Assembly: GCA_040285825.1 (NCBI GenBank)
Contig: JAUPSS010000001.1
Location: 3,977,681 to 4,041,680 of the forward strand
Length of the DNA: 64,000 nt
Direction of reading: 5' to 3'
Source of the DNA: Eukaryota sp. TZLM1-RC
Taxonomy: Eukaryota > Metamonada: BaSk clade
In this document: positions 1 through 10,400 of the stretch, piece after piece
Position numbering within the stretch: the stretch's first letter is position 1
Layout: each line of letters begins with the position of its first letter
Notes under the pieces: generated by a model
What the model was told of the DNA's origin: nothing
What the model saw: the letters and a program-made list of their open reading frames with translations, nothing else
The model's database searches: none
Translations under genes and position numbers: made by a program

Positions 1-12
1 CGATTCCTGTCT

Positions 13-336
13 TTAAACAAGGTCGCGTGTCAATACTGTTGCTACAAGTACGAATGGAAGATCTTTGGTTCGAACATAAGCAAGCCCAATAGCTATTGAG
101 CAAAGCTTGTCCGCAAAGGGGTCGAGCCATGCTCCGAATTCTGTTTGCAAGGAAAACTTTCGTGCAATAACACCATCAAAAAAATCCGTTATTGCCAGAA
201 CAAACAAAATTAAGATGGAGTAATAGTTTGTGAGCAGTTGTGAAAAATTGATAAAATACAGGAAGCAAGAAGATTCTAAACAAAGTGAGAGAATTTGGAT
301 GGAATATAAACAGCATTTGAAGGCAAGAAAGAGCAA
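13..336 (-). CDS. Cardiolipin synthase-like CDP-alcohol phosphatidyltransferase, partial
   Basis: The minus-strand frame contains the complete CDP-alcohol phosphatidyltransferase signature DG-x2-AR-x8-G-x3-D-x3-D, here DGVIAR followed by G, D and D at the right spacing. This is the catalytic, metal-binding motif of the family. A hydrophobic stretch precedes it, and LTRDLV after it resembles the SRD segment after the motif in mitochondrial cardiolipin synthases (CRLS1/Crd1). Those enzymes join CDP-diacylglycerol to phosphatidylglycerol in the inner mitochondrial membrane; PGP synthase is the alternative. The frame meets a stop right after a GTTTAA that could be an intron donor, so the rest probably lies beyond the left edge. 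The N-terminus is uncertain: the first 40 residues are a poor match, and an unannotated intron or indel near 230-290 is likely. Confidence 0.6.
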   Translation of the reverse strand: MLFLAFKCCLYSIQILSLCLESSCFLYFINFSQLLTNYYSILILFVLAITDFFDGVIARKFSLQTEFGAWLDPFADKLCSIAIGLAYVRTKDLPFVLVATVLTRDLV

Positions 337-1282
337 ATGAGCAAATAATTACGATCTCTTTGTTTTCTCCATTCAGATAGATGACCAGTCTCTATTATGT
401 TCTCTGATTTTGTAAGTGAAACATCCAACTAGGTCCAGGTGTGGGGACTCAACATCATTGTGGTCCATGTAAATTTGAGATGTCTGAAATCAATAGACCA
501 TCTTCTCGGTTATGAATTTTGTTGATTCGGGGCCAAACAAGCATTTGTTTAGGTCCCGTCCAAACACAGAGGGAGAGGGGAAGGGAGAATTGTTGAGATA
601 ACTGAATGGGAAGGGAACAAGAGGTAAAGGAAGGAGAAGGAAACTGGAAAAAAACATAGAGTTAAGACGGAGTAACAACGACCAGAACAGCTAGAGGGTA
701 AATCGAGCTGATGTTGATGATCACTAATAGAGATACAGTGGATAGGCATTTGATACCACTGTGGAAATTTGCAATCAATTTGAAATTGCAATCAGCATGT
801 CAAACATCGTGTCAGACAGCAAGATTATCTTGACTCTTCCCATTCCTCTAACATCATGCAGCAAAAGGAGAAACAAGATAACGAGGTACCGGACTCAGTT
901 CCCACCTCCCTCTTCAACCTGTTCTTCACAGAACAGCAGAGTACTACTTCCCGAACTCCTCAGTCGGGAACAGTCATCCTGATCTACAGCAATAAACGAA
1001 ACGTCAGAGCCTCGATTTCCTATTGGAATCGTTGTTCTGATCCTTCCGTGGGGGTAGAGTATTGCACTTTTTTCAGTCATCATGTGAGTCATCATATGGG
1101 TGCTGTTGAATCAGACATGGTGCTAATCACCTTGGATATGGGATGTTCTTCTTCGTGTTTTGTTTTGAATTGTTATTTTGATGTTATTGAGTTTGTTGTT
1201 TTTTGTGGTTTAGGTACTTGCACTTTGAATATGGGATGTTTTTCTTGTTTATGTTTTGTTTTGAATTGTTATACTGTATACT
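337..1282. other. No gene recognised; low-complexity region with a gag-like scrap
   Basis: I see no convincing coding exon here. Two things stand out. Positions 949-969 are identical over 21 nt to 43602-43622 in the gag gene of the Ty3 element, within a Ser/Thr/Pro-coding context (TSRTPQSG against SSRTPQSG), so a gag relic is possible. Positions 1131-1176 and 1223-1271 form an imperfect direct repeat of about 47 nt (both contain ATATGGGATGTT and TTTTGTTTTGAATTGTTAT). Confidence 0.4.
1131..1271. repeat. Imperfect direct repeat pair, about 47 nt each
   Basis: Copies at about 1131-1176 and 1223-1271 share ATATGGGATGTT, then a T-rich stretch, then TTTTGTTTTGAATTGTTAT. They lie directly upstream of the Fanzor relic. 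The function is unknown. Confidence 0.5.
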
Positions 1283-2425
1283 ATGGTCCAAGCTCAAATT
1301 ACGAAATTCAAACCACCTGAGCAATTTGAATTTTGGTCTAATATTCTCGATTTAAACCAACCAATGCTCAAACAGAAGAGCTATAAATTTAACAACATTA
1401 TCCACACAGATGGATTAAATGATGCAGTAGAATTTGTTTGTCGGGATTTACAAGGCCAGAAATGTAAGCCAAACAACAAGGCTAGTATTTCTGATTTATA
1501 TATTCATGATGTTGATGTTGATACTTTTCAAGACAAACGAATTGTTTTTTGTGATCCTGGAAAACGTGAGTTATTGTATTTTGGGAGTAAAAAACGGATC
1601 AAGAATTAGCCATGGTTCCTCAGAATGAAACCGAACAGCAAAGAAATAGTCGGGTGATGAATCAAGACAAGAAGTACAAATGGTTAAGAATGACTCAGAT
1701 GTCCTGGTCTTTGAAAATTTGGATGAATGAAAAGCAAAAACAATGGGCGACAAGGTATACTGAGGTAGATAGATTACGACAGGAATCAAATGATAGAGTC
1801 TTACGAAACAACAATCGAAGTTGCAAACACCGAATTATCTGCATTTGCTGCCAATTCAGCAACTTTTATAGATTTTTCCAACTTTATGGTTGCCAAACTT
1901 GGGCAAGTTTTTTGACAATTGACTTTTATAGTCTAGACTTGTGGAGCATTTATAAAATGCAAGCTTTTATTCACAAGCAAAAGACTGAAAGTTGGTTGTT
2001 AAAAAGTCTTGTTCAGCAGTTTGGCAATCCAAAAGACCCTTTAATACTAATGGGTGGTTATGGTAAAAAAGGTTTTAAGAATTTGAAACATCATCGACCT
2101 ACACGTGGTATTGGATGGATTCAATTTCTGAAAAGAAATGGATTTGAAGTATTGATGATTAATGAAGCTTTCAGCAAAATGTCCTGTTTGTTTTGAAAAG
2201 GTTGCTACGTTTTTGAGAAAAGCAAATCCCAGATTATATAAAAGAGAAAAGACTCCTGTTACTACATGTCATGGTTTATTAGCTTGTAACAGTGAGAGTT
2301 GCAAACTCAGTAACAAAGGCTCAACAAAGTTTTTCAATAGAAATAAGTTGGCTTGACTGAATGGGTTTACAATTGCCGAAGCCAGACTAAGTGGCAATGA
2401 AAGGCCTCAGTTTCTGTGTAGTTGA
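1283..2425 (+). pseudogene. Fanzor (eukaryotic TnpB/IscB-like RNA-guided nuclease) relic
   Basis: Fragments in all three plus-strand frames line up, in order, with a Fanzor-type protein. They are an F-x-F-x5-TDG segment before the nuclease core (TDG at 1406-1414), the RuvC-I motif DPGKREL (Asp codon at 1553), a helical linker ending in QKTESWLLK and GYGKKG, and the RuvC-II Glu in INEAFSK (2164-2166). A zinc ribbon follows (CPVC at 2180-2191, then CHGLLAC and a C-x4-C pair ending at 2302). RuvC-III is N-R-N where N-R-D is expected (codon 2342), and the end reads NERPQF. At least three frameshifts and stops at 1607, 2354 and elsewhere break it, so it is inactive. The 5' end is missing or unrecognisable. 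TnpB family membership is a motif-based call; the assignment to Fanzor rather than bacterial TnpB rests on the TDG segment, the C-terminal ERP-x-F and the eukaryotic context. Confidence 0.85.
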
Positions 2426-2476
2426 TGGTTGTTGTAATTATTCCACAAATAAATTGATCCAAAAAATTGATTTGTC

Positions 2477-3781
2477 ATGTATTTATGGGAATTTCCCATA
2501 ATAAATCTCACACTGCATAATCTCCCAATGTGCTCAATTGTTCAAGCTATTCAGCAGCAATACAAACAAGCTACTAGTGATAATTCTGATAGGTATATTC
2601 TTACGAGCAAGAACCGTCAGCTTGACATTGAGTTCCCTGGGGAAGAAGACATGACTGACTTTTTTGCTGATACAACACAACTGAACAGTCTTAGTCTACG
2701 TCAACTAGCGATATCTTCTATAGGAGATTCGTCTCAACTCAACTCTTTTTTACCAAATGTTACATCTCTAGACCTTTCTGAGAACCACCTCACCTGGGAT
2801 AACATAGTTGAGCTGTCACAGTCTTTACCCAACCTCACGGAGCTTTCCCTATCATCAAACCCTCTCTTCTCTGTTCCTTTTGTCCCTTGCACTTTCCCTG
2901 CACTCACGACACTTGTCCTCAACAACACTCCTCTGACTTGGGAAATCCTTCATGAAATCTTACCCTGTTTTCCTTCCTTACATTCTCTTTTTCTTGCTCA
3001 CTGCTCCCTCCCTACCCCTGGTTCCCATCTTTCCTTTCCTCCTCTCTCCCTCATTGACCTCACTGGTAACAAGATCACCTGCCTTGACAGCTTTAGCTCT
3101 CTCAATGTCACTACTCTGAACCTCAACCAGAACCAGGTTACGGAGCTCAAACTTAACAATAACCACATCCAACATCTCTATTTAGGAGACAACTTAATCC
3201 CTAATCTCGCTTCCCTCTCCTCCATTTCTCTCCCCAAACTAACCTCACTTCGAATCTCCTCAAATCCCTTCCTCTTAGCTTACCCTCGTCTCTCTGTAGG
3301 TAGAGCCATGGTCATTGGAATGATCAGCGGGGTGGAGGTTTTGAATGGGACAAAAGTAGGCGAGCTTGAACGGGTTGATTCAGAAAGATTTTATTTAAGT
3401 AAGGCTGTCAATGATTTGAATGTTGAGGATTTTGACAAGATTCATCCAAATTACAAAAATTTGGTTGAAAAGCATGGTGATCCTGTCTCGTCAGTGTCGT
3501 TAAAGAGATCAATGACACTTGTACCAGTAATTCTCAAAAATTTGGACGATTTTGAGTGTAAAGAACGGACAAAGAAACTTCCTCAATCAATGACTGTTCT
3601 GCAATTAAAAGAGTTAATATGCACTTTATTTAAACTCGGCAGAGGAAATATAAGTAAATTAATTCTTCAATTCAAAGGTAAATATTCGCAGGATTTAGAT
3701 GTATTAGACCTTGATACAATGCCACTTTCCTTTTATAGTTTAACAGAAGGGGACATTCTGTTCAGTGTTGAGGAAAAATGA
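2477..3781 (+). CDS. Tubulin-folding cofactor E-like LRR/ubiquitin-like protein (no CAP-Gly)
   Basis: Leucine-rich repeats (LDLSEN, LSLSSNPL, LDLTGN, LNLNQN, LRISSNP) occupy roughly residues 65-280. The linker typical of TBCE follows (DSERFY at residue 301, then HPNYKNL), and a ubiquitin-like C-terminus ends the protein. TBCE helps assemble and dissociate alpha/beta-tubulin dimers. Family TBCEs start with a CAP-Gly domain of about 100 residues. Here the protein begins at the segment that normally follows CAP-Gly (SIVQAIQQQY), and no CAP-Gly coding is visible upstream, where the Fanzor relic lies. So it is either a TBCEL-type protein, which naturally lacks CAP-Gly, or a TBCE truncated by an insertion. 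The ATG at 2528 (residue 18) may be the better start, because the residues before it do not look conserved. Confidence 0.75.
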   Translation: MYLWEFPIINLTLHNLPMCSIVQAIQQQYKQATSDNSDRYILTSKNRQLDIEFPGEEDMTDFFADTTQLNSLSLRQLAISSIGDSSQLNSFLPNVTSLDLSENHLTWDNIVELSQSLPNLTELSLSSNPLFSVPFVPCTFPALTTLVLNNTPLTWEILHEILPCFPSLHSLFLAHCSLPTPGSHLSFPPLSLIDLTGNKITCLDSFSSLNVTTLNLNQNQVTELKLNNNHIQHLYLGDNLIPNLASLSSISLPKLTSLRISSNPFLLAYPRLSVGRAMVIGMISGVEVLNGTKVGELERVDSERFYLSKAVNDLNVEDFDKIHPNYKNLVEKHGDPVSSVSLKRSMTLVPVILKNLDDFECKERTKKLPQSMTVLQLKELICTLFKLGRGNISKLILQFKGKYSQDLDVLDLDTMPLSFYSLTEGDILFSVEEK

Positions 3782-4553
3782 ATTTTTTGATTTCTCTCTA
3801 CTATTCTTTCTATAGTTGTATTTTAAGAATTGTCTGTGATGTACACTTGGTGTTTGATGCATGGGGTTGTTTTTAGTTTCTTTATCATTGTTTGTTTATT
3901 TGAAAAGTCAATTTGAATAAAATTTTGTAAATTTTGAGTGTTTAATGGTGCGATAAATGGTGTTCAAATTTCAAATTAACATTTGCTCCCATCAAAATCA
4001 GATAATTTAAGAATTTACATTTTTTTGTGTGAAAACAATTTTGTAAACATACCGAATTGAAGGGGCAAAATTTGAAAACCTCTGCAACTGCGTGGATTTT
4101 GATTGATGGCCACTTTCCTTGCATATTGCTTTCGTAACCGTAATCAAGTTTAGTGAATTCAGTTAACAATATTATGATTTATTTAAATGTTCAATGATTT
4201 GCAAGGATATCTTTGATAAAAACAATTGATTGACTATTCAGCTGACATGGTCAACTGAATAAATAAAAAGTTGTTAACAACAAAGATCAAATTGAACAAT
4301 GAAAAAAATGACCCCAAATTCATACAGTTACGAGTAGACACGAATTGATGAAGCTGATTCTGATTAAAAAACTTGAAAAAGAAGGATGAGGAGAAGTCAA
4401 CAGAAGTCAAGTAGTTGCCGTTGGATGTCAACAAGATCATTCATTCAAAATGGATGTGACAAACATGATTGGAACACTGTCTTGATGCTTTGATGACTGG
4501 CTGATCTTGTTTGAAGGAGAGGTTGTCTATTTTTTGTTACTTTTCTTGTTACA
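3782..4553. other. Intergenic, nothing recognised
   Basis: AT-rich spacer between the TBCE-like gene and the aldolase. Short minus-strand frames at 3942-4169 and 4234-4440 exist but show no recognisable domain or conserved pattern. Confidence 0.5.
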
Positions 4554-5589
<1,036 letters not shown>

Positions 5590-5796
5590 TTTTTTTGTAT
5601 TTAGTCTGTTACAGAACGAATAAATCGTGTCTCATAATCATTTCAGATTCTTTAAAATTTGTTCTGAAAGTCAAAACAACAAAAAGTAAATGTGTTAATT
5701 AAATTATAACAATTGCAAATACAATGGCATAAATATAGACCGTAAATGGTTAAAAATATTGCTAGTCTACTAAACATAATTTATTGCGCATATTCA

Positions 5797-6149
5797 CTAA
5801 CCCATAAAGTTGAAGGCAACAAAGAACAACAAAAGTTGTGCAAAGACATAGCTAGCGAAAGAAGCACCCGGGGTAATTTCAGGAAACTGATCTTTGGTCG
5901 AAGGATGTGTTTGCAGCCTAAGATTTACTGAAGTCAGAGGGAATCGATCATACCAGTAAGGACAAGTGATCCTAATGTTGTGAATATAGCAGACATGTAT
6001 GAATTGAAAGGATAGGTGTTGATGAGTAGACCATAGCCTAATGTCACAAGAAGTAGAACAGCATGAAAGACAATAAAGAGATCAACTATTTGTGTCCGCT
6101 GGTCATGGGCTTTACGATAGTTATCATGAAAAGAAGAGAAGAGACCCAT
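5797..6149 (-). CDS. OST2: OST2/DAD1 subunit of oligosaccharyltransferase, 2 exons
   Basis: Exon 1 (6149-5954) and exon 2 (5927-5797) join across a 26-nt intron (5953-5928) into 108 residues. The protein matches DAD1/Ost2 along its whole length. It has an N-terminal amphipathic segment, three hydrophobic helices, the conserved YPFNS (family YCLLVGTFPFNS region), then LRLQTHP and the terminal FNFMG (family MNFVG). DAD1 is a small membrane subunit of the ER complex that transfers the Glc3Man9GlcNAc2 glycan to Asn residues. The usual family length is about 110-130 residues, so this is complete. The neighbouring small gene at 6239 lies on the same strand. Confidence 0.93.
5928..5953 (-). other. 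26-nt intron in OST2
   Basis: GTATGA donor and CTTCAG acceptor with CTGAC just before it. Phase 1, restoring LTV-NLRL, which matches the family's third transmembrane helix. It is the shortest intron in the window. Confidence 0.85.
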
Positions 6150-6238
6150 TCTTTCAGATGACGCCTAAGTGTAAGGGGTAAGTGTTCTTTATCCTTAAAA
6201 ATGATTTTTCATTCTCTCAACAGTGATTCTTTTCAGTG

Positions 6239-6711
6239 TTACATTGGTCCACCATTTACATGTGCTTCCATCACTGCCATGATATCCAGCAAAGGATTTC
6301 GATCTCTAATCCACAGAATTTCAAGCCCATGAGCGATATACATTTCATGCCTCTGATATGTTCTTGGAGTTTTGCACCGTCTCAATGTTTCAACCATTTC
6401 TTCTGCTTTTTTTAAACCAGCTTTTCTAAATAAAATTTTCAAACCTTTTCCTTTGGCAGGATCTTTGAATTTCATGTGTTTTCGTTGTTGCCAGTCTCAA
6501 ATCCCAATAACTACTTGCATGGCATCAACAAAAACTTATTTGCAGCTCTGCATCATTTTCGCCTAAGATATCGTGCGGTTTATCTCAGCCTACCATCACT
6601 GTTTCTGATTATTTTATTTTGTTGATAGACCTCACCAACAATACTATTTATATAATCTATTTGTCATAACTTTTATTTTATTTATATATTTACTTGTTTA
6701 ATATACTCCAT
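6239..6711 (-). CDS. Small basic protein of unknown function, probable 4-exon gene
   Basis: The last exon (6495-6239) encodes about 85 residues, basic and helix-rich, ending HVNGGPM. I extended it upstream by joining 6562-6536 across a 40-nt gap (6535-6496), 6643-6594 across a 31-nt gap (6593-6563), and tentatively ATG-GA at 6711-6707 across 63 nt. All junctions are GT-AG and keep one frame, giving 112 residues. No family is recognised, and no signal peptide or membrane segment is visible. The last exon is the most credible part; the first exon is a guess. It sits 89 nt upstream of OST2 on the same strand. A mitochondrial ribosomal or assembly protein would fit the size and charge, but nothing in the sequence proves that. 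Confidence 0.45.
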
Positions 6712-7481
6712 AAATGTGTCAAATCTGCAGGTTTTTGAATTGAATTGGGATAAAGTTGCTTCCCTTACTGCTTATTTGTGTGATAATTATTACCCACGTT
6801 TAATGGGCAATCATTTTCTTCGTGAATATTAGGATCTTGATGGTTAAATTTCCCCCAATAAATCAATAGTTTCTTGAATATTTTGATCAAATCTCTTTAA
6901 GTAGTACTGTCCTTTGAAAATTAACTCACTATCAATTCAATTTGAATGGATTAAATACCCTTCCGTAGTTTTGTTAATTGTTTGAAGTGTTTGAATATAC
7001 ATTTTTTAACCAACTTTAATTAACCAAATCAAATTGTGAGCAAATATGTCAAAAAAGACTTATTAATAGGTCATATTGTTTCAAGTCCATGCCGAATTGA
7101 ATATGAAACCTTGTTGTTTTTATCATTTCAATAATTGGTGATTACAAGACCAACAAAACCAATCTCACTGTTTCAAATAATTTACAGTGACTTGGGGCAT
7201 GAATTGTCGACAATGCTACAGATGCCTCTTTGTGACTTTTCATTTTTGAAAAATAGCTTGTAGTCATTTATGAAATTTTTTGAGTAAAATGATATGTGAA
7301 ATACATTAAGTTTCTCCTTAAACAGGAAATGACACTGGAAAACAACACTAATGAAGTTGTACTTTAACACTGGGTGTGATAATACCGAAAGGAAGGATGA
7401 AATGGAGTGAGTTTGTCTGTCTAAATTGTATATTCAAATCAAACTCTATTCCGCCATTGAAAATTATTTGACTCTCACACA
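6712..7481. other. Intergenic, nothing recognised
   Basis: AT-rich spacer upstream of the dynein gene. No exon, RNA gene or repeat was recognised. It should hold the dynein promoter. Confidence 0.5.
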
Positions 7482-10400
7482 ATGGCTGAAAAGAAGCTTT
7501 TCAGCATTGTCGCATCACGTCTTGCTGTTGATGTGCAAGTTGTTGAATCTTCATGTAAACACCCTTCTGTATCTAAACATTTTGAATCATTTCTTGCAGG
7601 GGATGATCCTCCAGCAATCTTTTTCTATAAGGACAATAGTGGTGTTTGTTGCTCTTCTACCATACCGGAAGCGTTAGATTCTCTCTGTGCATTCTTTGTT
7701 CGTCCCAACAAGAAAGCCATAACTACACATTCTTTCTCCACTGACCTTTTCTTTGGCTATGTGAATGGGAACTTCCTTCAAGATATGGTGACGTTTCTTT
7801 CTACCATCATGTCTCCCACTTTACACAATCATTCTCAAATCCAGTCCATTGACGAGGTCCAACGTGACTTCTTCCTCTCCGCTCTTGACAACTTTACCAT
7901 GGCTCTTTCGGACTCTGTCAATGCCATCGATGTTAACTTCCAGTTTACCCCTCCAGAAAACCTCTTTGGTCTCACTTCCTCCTCCTCCCAAGAAGATTTT
8001 GCCCGTGCCACCAAGGATCCTGAAATCATCTCAGTCTTTGAACGAACTCTCCACCAATGGTCCGTTCAGCTTGAACGTGTACTCGCTGAATCTGACCAAG
8101 TACGACAAGAATCAACTGATTCTGGTCCTTCTGCTGAGCTCGAACATTGGAAACAACGAATGGCCAGGTTCAACTACATTCACGAATATGTTCAACAGCC
8201 CAATGTTTACATCGTCACCTCTGTTCTTTCACTTTCCCGACCTCTAGATGAATGGAGAAGGTTATTAAGAAGAGTTAAGGACACTGCCATTGAAGCTGAG
8301 GATAACCTAAAGTATTTATATTCTATTGATAGGGTAGCGAGGCCCCTGTATACCCCTGATCCTAGTAAAATGGTTGAATGCCTTCCACAGCTGATGAGTT
8401 CTATATCTCTTGTTCACTCGCTCACCAGGTTTTACAATACGAACGAGAGGTTAACTGGGCTGTTTGTCAAGATTACTAACCAAATGGTTGTTTCATGCAG
8501 AAAATACATTCTTGAAGATTTAAATTCTTTCTGGGAAATTAATGATTATGATTGTTTAATGAAAAAATTAAAATCATGTATTGACCTGGGCTCGCAATAC
8601 CGCCTTATTTATCGTAAAACAAAAGAAAGTCTCACTGAGGTACCCACTGGTCGGCAATTTGATTTATCCGAAGCTTATATCTTTGGCCCAATGGATGTTT
8701 TTGTGCAGAGACTGGAACAGCTATTAGAGATCTTGACTACGAGCACACAGTTCCAGGCATTAAAGAAAGCTAATTTGACTGAGTTGGACGCCATTGCCGA
8801 GAAGTATTCCAAGGTATTTGATGACTTTAAAAGAAAACAATCCGACCCACTGTCTGAGTTTGCCTGTACTTCCTCGTTTGATAAGGATTATAACCGGTTA
8901 AATAATCAGGTTTCCGATCTAGAACGGCAACTAGTCAGTGCGATTGATGAGCTTTTCGCTTATTCTACTACTACTGAATATTCAATGGTATTGCTAAAAC
9001 AAATTCCTCCTGCTATTAAAAGAGACTCTTTTGCAACCTCACTCAATTCAAAATACCCGCTTGTTTTCTCCCAATACGCTTCTGATCTTGAAGTTATTCG
9101 TCGTCAATACCAGCAACACGCCACTAAACCACCAGTACCTAGAAACCAACCTCCTGTTGCTGGAGCCATTAACTGGGCAAGACAGTTACTACGAAGAATA
9201 CAGGAACCAATGGATCTCTTCTCGGAGCGCGTTCCTCATGTCTTGGCGCTCCCTGATGGTAGAAAGGCGGTCAGAACGTATAACAGGTTAGCTCAGGCCT
9301 TATTAGAATACGAAACATTGTACTTTAAAGCTTGGGTAGACTCTATAAAGTCTGCCAGACAAGGTTTGTTAGCTCCTGTTTTCGTCAGAAAAACTGATTC
9401 GCTGGAATTCTCTGTTCATTTTTCGTCTGCTCTTTCACAATTAATTGCTGAAACTAAGTGGTTAACTAACATTGGATTAGAAATTCCCGATGAAGCTGTA
9501 ACAGTTCTTAGTCAGGAGTCGAGACTTAAATCATTGAGAGACTCTTTTAGTCAAATTGCAAAAGATTATTCAGATGTCCTAGACAAAATTAAACCCGCTT
9601 ATAAGACATTAATTCAGTGTCACTTGAATGAATTTGAAAAGCTAATCGCACCTGGTTTTTCAGTGATAACTTGGAGTGCTGTTGGTGCACCCCAGTTTTT
9701 AACTAATGTTCAAGAAGGTTTATCTAAATTAAGTGCCCTTGTTTTCGAAGCTAATGATATTTACACTTTTAGAATTGATGCCCTTTTAACCCAAATTAAA
9801 AACTCTAACAGTATAGAAATTCCTGATGAATCTGTAGGGTTGAATAACTTTTTGAACTCCTGCCAATCAAAAAGTGATGAGGTTGCCGTTTGGATTGAGG
9901 AAAAGTCGAGGTCAATTGAAGCTTCTGTTTCTGATTTAATTACCCTTTTATCACCAAACAAGAGTGATTCTGTCTTGTGTCATCAGTACGACAATCATGC
10001 TCGTGATTTTTTCTATTCTTTGAGAAATAATTGTTTTAATAACATTTTGTCATGCTTAACAGCTTCTGTTCGTCTTTTACGATTTTCTCTAGGAAAGACT
10101 GATACACCACCTCTTTTCAAAGGTCAAGTAGAGCTCACTGACCAAAATTTAACCATATCACCCACTTGTCAGGATGTTGAAGCCACTGTTATTTCAGTCG
10201 TCAAGGCCGTCACTTCTTCTGCAAGGAAAATCTCTCATTGGAATGATTTAAATAAGCCAAATGATAACCGTGAAAACTTTTTGTTTGACATCTCTATTCA
10301 TAAACCTCTAGTCAAGGTTTGCTTCATTTTGGCTGGCGAAATTGAAAAAATACCAGAATCAATTACCCAGTCTTTATCCATTTTTGATTTCATTAAACCT

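Noticed and set aside
61-80. GGTTCGAA as a tRNA T-loop
   Set aside because: No cloverleaf or acceptor stem around it; no tRNA gene was found anywhere in the window by eye.
1562-1615. A 23-nt intron explaining the first Fanzor frame break
   Set aside because: GT-AG ends exist, but later breaks and stops cannot be explained by introns, so decay is simpler.
3942-4440. Two small minus-strand frames as a gene between TBCE and aldolase
   Set aside because: No conserved pattern, no consistent splice model, low-complexity composition.
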